This document shows, piece by piece, positions 1-5,882 of a stretch of 35,446 nt of DNA. Where the stretch lies: positions 1-35,446 of the forward strand of contig CAZXRQ010000012.1 of NCBI GenBank assembly GCA_964642795.1, in the 5' to 3' direction. Origin of the DNA: JAVVVD01 sp964642795. GTDB lineage: Bacteria > Bacillota > Clostridia > Christensenellales > CAG-138. Within the stretch, counting starts at the first letter, position 1, and the number at the start of each line of letters is the position of its first letter. A program made the position numbers and the translations under genes. Under the pieces are notes generated by a model. The model did no database searches, was not told the DNA's origin, and worked only from the letters and a program-made list of their open reading frames with translations.

Positions 1-153
1 TCTCTCGAAAGCAAGCTGAAGCGAGAAGCAGGCAAGAAAAACAACGTACGCTCTCTCGAAAGCAAGCTGAAACGAGAAGCAGGCAAGAAAAACAGCATAC
101 GCTCTCTCGAAAGCAAGCTGAAGCGAGAAGCAGGCAAGAAAAACAACGTACGC
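1..153. repeat. Three tandem copies of a 51-bp repeat
   Basis: Units lie at 1-51, 52-102 and 103-153. Units 1 and 3 are identical; unit 2 differs at three positions. The unit length is 17 codons, and frame 1 stays open through all copies; the three changes in that frame are one silent change, Asn to Ser and Val to Ile. The array begins at or before the window edge, so the copy number is a minimum. Each unit starts with TCTCTCG and contains CGAGA about 20 bases later, which could pair into a small stem. Confidence 0.95.
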
Positions 154-219
154 TCTCGGCGGGTTCGAATTATGCTCTTGACCTGCACCATAAAAACCAA
201 AGACAGGAGATCATTATGA
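1..219 (+). other. Open frame through the 51-bp repeats (possible C-terminal end of a repeat protein)
   Basis: Frame 1 is open from the window edge to a TGA at 217-219, which overlaps the ATG of the next gene as ATGA. It would encode Lys/Glu-rich 17-residue repeats (SLESKLKREAGKKNNVR) followed by a 21-residue Arg-rich tail. The overlap and the mild substitutions favour coding. Against it, the unit uses CGA, GCA and GAA codons unlike the neighbouring genes, and the tail looks like untranslated leader sequence. No start codon or ribosome site is visible because the left end is cut. I treat it as unproven. Confidence 0.25.
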
Positions 220-704
220 AAAAGCTGTTTGTTGTATTTATCGCACTGATGCTGGCCTTCGCCTGCGCCTGTGCGCAGCAGCCCGATGAAGCTGCCGACG
301 GCGAGACCGCCGATTTGAATGAACCCGCGGGAACCGAGACCGAGGCGGAGACGACCGAATCGCTTGTCGTTGAGGAAAGTGATTTTAACGGCGCGATCGT
401 GACGCTTCCTGAGGATAAGGAATCCGGCTACGGCTGGATAGTGCAGCTGCTTCAGGGCTCGGGCAGCGTGAGCCTTACCGAGCAGCACGATATTGCCACG
501 GCGGACAGCGGCTTTGTCTCGCCCGGCATGGTGACCTACGGCATAGCGGGCGAGGCGGCCGGCAAGATGCAGATAGGCTTCTACTATGTGCCGGAGGGCG
601 GCGAGGCCGACGATGCAGCGGGCAGCGCGATCTATACTGTAAGCATTGGCGACAGCGGCAGCGTAATCATCGTGGACGAGGAGCTGGAGCTGCCGGAATT
701 CTAA
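216..704 (+). CDS. Chagasin-like (MEROPS I42-type) lipoprotein
   Basis: A 162-residue secreted lipoprotein. The N-terminal signal (residues 1-16) ends in two Cys at 17 and 19, either of which could be the lipidated residue. Residues 20-55 are an acidic Ala/Glu/Thr linker typical of cell-surface tethers. The rest resembles the I42 cysteine-protease-inhibitor fold: a GYGW segment near residue 70 stands where chagasin has its NPTTGYxW loop, followed by an exposed central strand and a GKMQIGFYYVP strand where chagasin carries its RPW loop. The RPW residues themselves are absent, so inhibitory activity is uncertain. An AGGAG site lies 7 bases before the ATG. It may act on extracellular cysteine proteases, but this is inferred from the fold resemblance only. 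Confidence 0.7.
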   Translation: MKKLFVVFIALMLAFACACAQQPDEAADGETADLNEPAGTETEAETTESLVVEESDFNGAIVTLPEDKESGYGWIVQLLQGSGSVSLTEQHDIATADSGFVSPGMVTYGIAGEAAGKMQIGFYYVPEGGEADDAAGSAIYTVSIGDSGSVIIVDEELELPEF

Positions 705-720
705 CAAATAAAGCAGTCAA

Positions 721-740
721 GGGCGGGCAAGAGCCCGCTT
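721..740 (+). terminator. Left copy of a duplicated terminator hairpin
   Basis: Stem GCGGGC (723-728), loop AAGA, stem GCCCGC (733-738), followed by only TT before element sequence begins. A near-identical hairpin that does have a T run lies on the other side of the element at 952-972. Confidence 0.7.
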
Positions 741-741
741 G

Positions 742-950
742 AGACTGTCGAAAAAATCAATATTGACTTCTTCGAGCTTGCAGTCTTTGCCTCTCGCCTA
801 CAGGCTGTGCCTTTAGGCTCCCGGGCGGCAAAGACTGAGAGGAGCAGGGAAAATCTGCGATTTTCCTTCCGGTCTGACGCACCTGTCGTCAGACCGGATT
901 TTACATTAAGGGCTGCGGCCCTTAATAATCCCGGGGTTTATCGACGGACT
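742..950 (+). mobile_element. Structured 209-bp dispersed repeat, copy A (MITE-like)
   Basis: This non-coding block is about 94% identical to the reverse complement of 12871-13080; I count about 12 differences by eye, nearly all in the left half. The ends are imperfect inverted repeats, AGACTGTCG on the left and CGACGGACT on the right. Between them lie a near-palindrome around CAATATTG (749-774); a long stem pairing 781-791 with 827-837 and enclosing a second hairpin; GGAAAATC/GATTTTCC (848-866); an 11-bp stem (869-879 with 887-897); and a 9-bp stem (905-913 with 918-926). It carries no open frame of note. It is flanked by two copies of a terminator hairpin, which suggests insertion with target duplication. 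Confidence 0.8.
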
Positions 951-951
951 G

Positions 952-972
952 GGGCGGCAATAGCCCGCTTTT
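952..972 (+). terminator. Right copy of the duplicated terminator, with T run
   Basis: It matches the hairpin at 721-740 apart from one missing G in the left arm and an AATA loop in place of AAGA, and it is followed by CTTTT. It is probably the functional terminator for the lipoprotein gene ending at 704, so the element would be transcribed as 3' UTR. Confidence 0.65.
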
Positions 973-1191
973 AGCATACCTACCTGTCATTATCAGCATT
1001 CAATATATAAGGCGTATTCGAATCCCCGGCGTCGCCCGGGAAAAACAATTACCTGACCGCAAAGTAGTTGGTCTATATCCACAGTCACGATTCCATCAAT
1101 AAAAAATGAATTTGAAGGATGGCTAAGCAAAAGCGTAACCCATACCGCCACTGATACGTTATAGTAGTAAGAAATATGGAGGATGATTATT
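973..1191. other. Intergenic stretch with no recognised feature
   Basis: This stretch is AT-richer than its surroundings. I see no convincing promoter, RNA gene or protein. A minus-strand open frame here lacks a good start and resembles nothing I recognise. The last bases hold the GGAGG ribosome site (1178-1182) of the next gene. Confidence 0.5.
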
Positions 1192-1734
1192 ATGAAGCGT
1201 TTTATTGCAATACTGCTGGCGGCTGCGCTGCTCACGGCGGCGGGCTGCACAGGCACCCAAACGGACGGCGAGGCTCAGGACGGGGATGGCGTCCAGATCC
1301 CCAACCCTATTGTTGAGGTGGAGGATGCTGCGGCCTTTGAGGAGCTGGGCATTTCCTTTGACGCGCCGGAGGGCGCCGCGGACGTGGTTTACAGCATAAT
1401 CAGCGACGAGATAGCGCAGATACAGTTTACCTACGGCGGCAGGGCCTATACCTATCGCGCGTCCTGCGTAACGGATATTGAGGATATGCACGGCGTATAC
1501 GAGACCTTCGACGATACGGAGCAGGGAGTGGAGGCCGACGGCGCGGACTGGTATGCTTCGGTGCGCATCCGCACGGTGGACGGCGGGAAGAGCGGCGCGC
1601 TCGCAAGCTGGAGCTACGACCCGGTCAACTACACGCTTTGGACGGCGGACGAGGTGGATACTGAAGCTATAAGCGCGCTGGCGGTAGGTCTGGCTGAGGG
1701 CGTGTTCCCCCGCGACGCCGCGCCCGACGCGTAA
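1192..1734 (+). CDS. Lipoprotein, DUF4367-like
   Basis: A 180-residue lipoprotein of unknown function. I chose the ATG at 1192 because the GGAGG at 1178-1182 touches an earlier in-frame ATG at 1183 and is correctly spaced (9 bases) from 1192. The signal peptide runs MKRFIAILLAAALLTAAGC, with lipidation predicted at Cys19. After an acidic linker, residues of about 45-175 form a compact domain with the pattern of Clostridial DUF4367-type proteins: a predicted strand around QIQFTYGGRAYTYRA, then an Asp-rich turn and a WYASVRIR strand. It is probably held on the outer face of the membrane. It sits between two other lipoprotein genes but has its own terminator. Confidence 0.75.
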   Translation: MKRFIAILLAAALLTAAGCTGTQTDGEAQDGDGVQIPNPIVEVEDAAAFEELGISFDAPEGAADVVYSIISDEIAQIQFTYGGRAYTYRASCVTDIEDMHGVYETFDDTEQGVEADGADWYASVRIRTVDGGKSGALASWSYDPVNYTLWTADEVDTEAISALAVGLAEGVFPRDAAPDA

Positions 1735-1776
1735 GGCTCCGGCCGGGCCGGGCAATTACACGACACGTTGCCAAGC

Positions 1777-1811
1777 AAACGATCACCCCCTTCGGGTGGT
1801 CGTTTCGTTTT
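1777..1811 (+). terminator. Rho-independent terminator
   Basis: A 10-bp stem with one G-T pair (ACGATCACCC against GGGTGGTCGT), loop CCTTC, then TTCGTTTT. It ends the lipoprotein transcript from 1192. Confidence 0.8.
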
Positions 1812-1927
1812 GCGCTGAACGGAGGATGCGTATCAGGCGCGGGCAAAAACGCTAAAACTGTCTGGCTGACCACGACTTTTGCACAAAACAGTAGTACATT
1901 ATTTGTATTAAACTGTTGGAGGTAAGA

Positions 1928-2653
1928 ATGAAAAGGACGGTCTTGTTACTTTTGGCATTGGTGACGGCGGTTACACTTTGCGCCTGCGGGAACAGCGCCC
2001 AAGAGCCCATAGAGGTATTAGGGGAACCCGTAGAGGAGCTGAACAGCGCAGCTCCCGAAAATGACGGAGCGATCGACGCGGTGTTCAATGATTTTTACAA
2101 TTCGGATTTTTCAAACGACTCGATAGCGGCTCTTATCGATGCTTTGAACGCGGTAGGGTTCCCGGAGGCGGATTCGATCTATACTTTGGATGGCGAAATG
2201 TCGGTTGATAATTGGTCGGTTACCTTCCCCGCATACGTTTTTGACGGGCAAAAGCATCTCGATATGAACTCGCGCAGCAATGACGCGCCCAACATTGCGC
2301 TGAATCACTTTATGGCAGACGTATACCGTCTGATGAAGGGCATTGCACAGCACCCGGTCATTCAGGGCGTTGCCGACGAAGGCTTTTTGAGCGCATCCAT
2401 AAGCGCAAAAACACAAATCAAAGCCGTATTGTATGACAGCTACGCAAACGAGATATATCTGCGGGACCATTACAGCCTTACATATTCCTTTGGCGAGCTG
2501 CAAAATATCAACTGGGAGAATATGGATCGACTGGTAGAGGACTACGACATGCAGGGCTTTGCGGATTTAGGTACGCTGACCTGTGTTATAGGAACCTTTA
2601 ACGGCGCTTACCCGCCGCAGTGGTATCTGGACAACGGCTTGTACGAGGATTAA
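1928..2653 (+). CDS. Lipoprotein of unknown function
   Basis: A 241-residue protein with a clear lipoprotein signal, MKRTVLLLLALVTAVTLCAC, lipidated at Cys20. The start at 1928 follows GGAGG with 5 bases between; an upstream in-frame TTG at 1916 lies in front of that site and is rejected. I do not recognise the mature domain. It is acidic and rich in Asn and Tyr, with a helical region (DDSIAALIDALNAVGF-like pattern, residues of about 60-80) and a strand-rich C-terminal half. It uses more AT-ending codons than its neighbours, which may mean later acquisition. A terminator with an eight-T tract follows. Confidence 0.7.
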   Translation: MKRTVLLLLALVTAVTLCACGNSAQEPIEVLGEPVEELNSAAPENDGAIDAVFNDFYNSDFSNDSIAALIDALNAVGFPEADSIYTLDGEMSVDNWSVTFPAYVFDGQKHLDMNSRSNDAPNIALNHFMADVYRLMKGIAQHPVIQGVADEGFLSASISAKTQIKAVLYDSYANEIYLRDHYSLTYSFGELQNINWENMDRLVEDYDMQGFADLGTLTCVIGTFNGAYPPQWYLDNGLYED

Positions 2654-2671
2654 GCACGGATGTGTAAAAAG

Positions 2672-2694
2672 AGGGCCAGCGCCCCCTTTTTTTT
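2672..2694 (+). terminator. Rho-independent terminator
   Basis: GGGC/GCCC stem with a CAGC loop, followed by CC and eight T residues, 18 bases after the stop codon of the 1928 lipoprotein gene. Confidence 0.75.
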
Positions 2695-2720
2695 GCGCCG
2701 TCCTTCGCCGCGCGCAGACC

Positions 2721-2750
2721 TTGGCAAAACCACATTCTCTGGTGTAGAAT
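2721..2750 (+). promoter_or_regulatory. Sigma-A-type promoter for the mtnA-addA operon
   Basis: TTGGCA at 2721-2726, an 18-base spacer and TAGAAT at 2745-2750. It lies 23 bases before the mtnA start, immediately after the upstream terminator. Confidence 0.65.
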
Positions 2751-2773
2751 AAGGAATACCATGGAGGTCATAT

Positions 2774-3811
2774 ATGCAGGATAATATAAGGCTTGCCGAT
2801 GAAGGCGTATGGATAATCGACCAAACGCTGCTGCCCGCCCGCGAGGAGTGGATACTTCTCGCCGCGCGAAAGCCCATGTTTGACGCGATAGCGCAGCTTA
2901 AGGTGCGCGGCGCGCCCGCCATAGGCATATGTGCGGCGTACTGCCTGTACGCGCTCGCCCGAAGCTACGGCGAGACCGGACTGCCCGGCTTTTTGCGCAG
3001 GCTGCGTGAGGATGCGGACTATCTTAACAGCTCCCGCCCCACGGCGGTCAACCTCGCATGGGCGCTCGCCCGCATGGTAAACGCCGCTGCGGAAGCGCAG
3101 GATGCTGACGCCGCGCTGGAAACGCTTGCAGCCGAGTGCGTATCCATCCACGAGGAGGATATTGCCATGTGCCGCGCCATAAGTGGGCACGGGCTTACGC
3201 TGGTAAAGGACGGCGACGGTATACTTACGCACTGCAACGCAGGGCCGCTTGCCACGTCGCGCTACGGCACGGCGCTTGGACCTATACTGCTGGGCACGGA
3301 GAAGGGGCTGCGCTTTCATGTATATGCGGACGAGACCCGCCCGCTGCTGCAGGGCTCGCGGCTCACCAGCTACGAGCTTTCCCGCGCCGGCGTGGACGTA
3401 ACGCTTATCTGCGACAACATGGCGGCCTCCGTCATGGCGCAGGGCAAAATAAACGCCTGCTTTGTCGGCTGTGACCGCGTTGCGGCAAACGGCGATACGG
3501 CCAACAAGATAGGCACGCTGGGCGTGGCGGTGCTTGCAAAGCATTACGGAATTCCGTTTTATGTGCTGGGCCCTACCAGCACGCTGGACCTTGCCTGCGC
3601 CTCCGGCGCGGATGTCCCGATAGAGCTGCGCGACCCGGACGAAATACGGATAAAATTCTACCGCGAGCCCATGGCGCCCGCGGACGTTAAGTGCTATAAC
3701 CCGGCGTTCGACGTGACGCCGGCGGAGCTTATAAGCGGCATAGTGACCGAGCGCGGGATATGCCGTGCGCCGTACGGTGAAAGCCTTAAATTGGCAAAAC
3801 AAAAGCTGTAA
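2774..3811 (+). CDS. mtnA: S-methyl-5-thioribose-1-phosphate isomerase
   Basis: Converts methylthioribose-1-phosphate to methylthioribulose-1-phosphate in the methionine salvage pathway. The 345-residue length is typical of the family. Recognisable blocks are VRGAPAIGI (phosphate-binding region), NSSRPTAVNLAWAL, HCNAGPLATSRYGTALGP with the catalytic Cys, TRPLLQGSRLTSYEL, and GCDRVAANGDTANKIGT with the catalytic Asp, then the family's YVLGPTSTLDL and C-terminal NPAFDVTPAELI. A GGAGG site precedes the ATG by 7 bases. No other methionine-salvage gene is nearby; it heads an operon of DNA repair and membrane genes, so pathway partners must lie elsewhere. The related ribose-1,5-bisphosphate isomerase and eIF2B-like families are alternatives but fit less well. 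Confidence 0.93.
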   Translation: MQDNIRLADEGVWIIDQTLLPAREEWILLAARKPMFDAIAQLKVRGAPAIGICAAYCLYALARSYGETGLPGFLRRLREDADYLNSSRPTAVNLAWALARMVNAAAEAQDADAALETLAAECVSIHEEDIAMCRAISGHGLTLVKDGDGILTHCNAGPLATSRYGTALGPILLGTEKGLRFHVYADETRPLLQGSRLTSYELSRAGVDVTLICDNMAASVMAQGKINACFVGCDRVAANGDTANKIGTLGVAVLAKHYGIPFYVLGPTSTLDLACASGADVPIELRDPDEIRIKFYREPMAPADVKCYNPAFDVTPAELISGIVTERGICRAPYGESLKLAKQKL

Positions 3812-3821
3812 GGAGACCGCC

Positions 3822-4664
3822 ATGCAGGAGATGTGGGAGCAATTCAAAGCGGATATAGGCAGCGGCGCGGCCGGCTTTGCTGTAAAGCTGGTAGCGGCGA
3901 TAATAATGTTTATCATAGGCATTGCCGTGATAAAGCTGGTAAAGCGCCTGATGAAAAAGCCCGGCGCGCGCAAAAACGTAGATAAGTCCGCCCATTCGTT
4001 TTTCGTAAGCTTTGTAAACATAGCGCTCTGGGCGCTGCTGATCGTGGGCATGGCGTGCTATCTCGGCGTACCCAGCGCATCCGTGCTGGCGCTGATAGGC
4101 AGCGCGGGTCTGGCGCTGAGCCTTGCGTTACAGGGGAGCTTATCCAACCTTGCGGGCGGACTGATGATGCTGATATTCAAGCCGTTCCGCGTGGACGATT
4201 ATATAAAAACCGCCGACGGCTACGAGGGTACTGTGCAGAGCATAACCATACTGTATACCACGCTGGTCACGGAGGACGGTAAAAACGTCGTGCTGCCCAA
4301 TGCCTCCGTAAGCAACAGCGCCGTGGTAAATTACAGCGCCCAGCCAGCCCGCCGCGTGGATATAGACGTGGATGTGGCGTACGGCACGGATACGCAAAGG
4401 GTCAAGTCCGCGCTGCTCTCCTGCGTTGAGGGCGACGATATACTGTCCGATCCCGCCCCGCGCGTGCTGCTGCTGGAAATGAAGGACAGCAGCCTGTGCT
4501 TTTCGCTGCGCGTGTGGTGCGTACGCGGCGCGTATCTCGACGTGCTTTACAGGCTGACGCAGCGCGCCAAGGACGCTTTGGACGCGGCGGATATTGCCAT
4601 ACCCTTCCCGCAGCTGGACGTACACGTTAAGGATGGCGGCGCGCAAGGCACATTACGATCATAA
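3822..4664 (+). CDS. mscS: Small-conductance mechanosensitive channel, MscS family
   Basis: A membrane channel that opens under membrane tension to release solutes on osmotic downshock. It has 280 residues, typical of minimal MscS proteins. Predicted membrane segments are at about 18-43 and 58-80, with a Gly/Ala-rich pore helix at 86-117 (GSAGLALSLALQGSLSNLAGG) matching the MscS TM3 signature. The cytosolic beta domain starts with FRVDDYIKTADGYEGTVQSI and includes VVLPNASVSNSAVVNYS, both family hallmarks. I start it at 3822 after an AAGGAG site; an in-frame ATG at 3765 lies inside mtnA and is rejected. The gap to mtnA is 10 bases, so they are co-transcribed. Confidence 0.92.
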   Translation: MQEMWEQFKADIGSGAAGFAVKLVAAIIMFIIGIAVIKLVKRLMKKPGARKNVDKSAHSFFVSFVNIALWALLIVGMACYLGVPSASVLALIGSAGLALSLALQGSLSNLAGGLMMLIFKPFRVDDYIKTADGYEGTVQSITILYTTLVTEDGKNVVLPNASVSNSAVVNYSAQPARRVDIDVDVAYGTDTQRVKSALLSCVEGDDILSDPAPRVLLLEMKDSSLCFSLRVWCVRGAYLDVLYRLTQRAKDALDAADIAIPFPQLDVHVKDGGAQGTLRS

Positions 4665-4682
4665 TACGGAGGACAAATATTC

Positions 4683-5351
4683 TTGGACGGTTCATCAAAC
4701 GCACAAAACACGCTTGACCTCATACGCAGGCACGGCATAATCGCAATAATGCGGCGGCTGCCCGGCGATGCGCTGCTGCGCACGGCGGAGGCGCTGCTCA
4801 AGGGCGGCGTGCAGCTTATAGAGGTGGCGTTCGACCAAAACGGCAGCATAACTGATACGGCGGAGGCGATAGCCCGCCTTGCTGCGGAATTCTCGCACGA
4901 GCTGTGCCTTGGCGCGGGCACCGTGCTTACATACGCCCAGCTCTCCGCCGCGAGGGAGGCGGGCGCGCGCTATATAATCGCGCCGGACACTAACGCCGAG
5001 ATAATAGAGGCTACCCGTGCAGCGGGGCTGGTCAGCATACCCGGCGCGCTTACGCCCACCGAGATCTCCCGCGCGTACGCGCTGGGCGCGCACATGGTAA
5101 AGGTGTTCCCCGCCGGGCAGATGGGGCCGGGCTACTTTGCCGCGATAAAGGCGCCGCTGTCCCACATACCGCTGGCGGCGGTGGGCGGCGTGGACGTAAG
5201 CGACGTGCGCGCATACCGGCGCGCCGGCGCGGAGGCTTTCGGCATATCCAGCAGGCTGATAAGCGCGGAGGCGGTGCGCTGCGGCGTGTACGGCGACATA
5301 ACCGCGAAGGCACGCGCATTCTCTACGGCGTTTACGGAGGCGCTGCAATGA
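4683..5351 (+). CDS. eda: KDPG/KHG aldolase family protein
   Basis: A 222-residue class I aldolase of the 2-keto-3-deoxy-6-phosphogluconate / 4-hydroxy-2-oxoglutarate family, which cleaves its substrate to pyruvate plus an aldehyde via a lysine Schiff base. The conserved Glu47 (LIEVAF), the GAGTV loop (78-82), and Lys140 in MVKVFPA are all present, as is the AVGGV phosphate-loop motif. The start is TTG, 9 bases after GGAGGA; the first in-frame ATG would remove the first strand, so TTG is preferred. No Entner-Doudoroff dehydratase or kinase is nearby, so the exact substrate (KDPG, KDPGal or KHG) cannot be assigned. Confidence 0.88.
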   Translation: MDGSSNAQNTLDLIRRHGIIAIMRRLPGDALLRTAEALLKGGVQLIEVAFDQNGSITDTAEAIARLAAEFSHELCLGAGTVLTYAQLSAAREAGARYIIAPDTNAEIIEATRAAGLVSIPGALTPTEISRAYALGAHMVKVFPAGQMGPGYFAAIKAPLSHIPLAAVGGVDVSDVRAYRRAGAEAFGISSRLISAEAVRCGVYGDITAKARAFSTAFTEALQ

Positions 5352-5881
5352 GGCTGTTTATCGCAATAGAGCTGCCAAAAAACGTAAGGAGCGAGCTTAG
5401 CAGCATACAGCGCGAGGTAAAGCAGCTGTGCAGCGGCGGCCGCTTCGTGCCGGAGGATAACTTCCACGTTACGCTGCACTTCATCGGCGAGAGCGACCGT
5501 CTGGCGGACGCGGTGACCGCCATGCAGGAGGCGGTGCGCGGCATACGGCCGTTTGCGCTGCATCTGGGCGGCTGCGGCAGCTTCGGCAAGCCCTCGCAGG
5601 CCACCTCCATAGTACATGTGCTGGGCGACGTGGACGAGCTTGCCATACTGTACGAATCGCTGCAATCCGCGTTGTTCGACATGGGCTTTTCCCGTGAGCG
5701 CAAGCGCTTCACTCCGCACATCACGCTGGGCCGCAGCGTGGAGCTGGACGAGCTGTGCGCAGGCGAGCTTTCCGCCCTGCGCGGCGACGCCTCCTTTTCC
5801 GTCAATTCCATCATACTTTATGAAAGCCGCCGCGACGGCGGACGCATGATATATTCACCCATCCATAAAGAAAGGTTTTAG
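5348..5881 (+). CDS. thpR: RNA 2',3'-cyclic phosphodiesterase (2H family)
   Basis: A 177-residue member of the LigT/ThpR 2H phosphoesterase family, which hydrolyses 2',3'-cyclic phosphates on RNA ends. The two catalytic HxT motifs are visible as HVT (40-42) and HIT (124-126), in the usual symmetrical positions. Its start overlaps the stop of the aldolase gene as ATGA, so it is translationally coupled. addB starts 1 base after its stop. The physiological role in bacteria is poorly defined; here it is locked into an operon with the AddAB recombination nuclease. Confidence 0.92.
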   Translation: MRLFIAIELPKNVRSELSSIQREVKQLCSGGRFVPEDNFHVTLHFIGESDRLADAVTAMQEAVRGIRPFALHLGGCGSFGKPSQATSIVHVLGDVDELAILYESLQSALFDMGFSRERKRFTPHITLGRSVELDELCAGELSALRGDASFSVNSIILYESRRDGGRMIYSPIHKERF

Positions 5882-5882
5882 T

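Noticed and set aside
1..153. CRISPR array
   Set aside because: The 51-bp units abut with no unique spacers, so this is a plain tandem repeat.
161..190. T-loop-like GGTTCGAAT followed by a CCA, suggesting a tRNA 3' end
   Set aside because: The bases on either side of the loop do not pair, and no anticodon or D arm fits upstream, where the tandem repeats lie.
1030..1045. CCCGGGAAA resembling half of a Noc binding site
   Set aside because: Only the centre and one arm match the known ATTTCCCGGGAAAT site; the other arm does not, and there is a single occurrence.
993..1256. Minus-strand open frame between the first two lipoprotein genes
   Set aside because: It overlaps the signal sequence of the 1192 gene, has no ribosome site and shows no recognisable motif.
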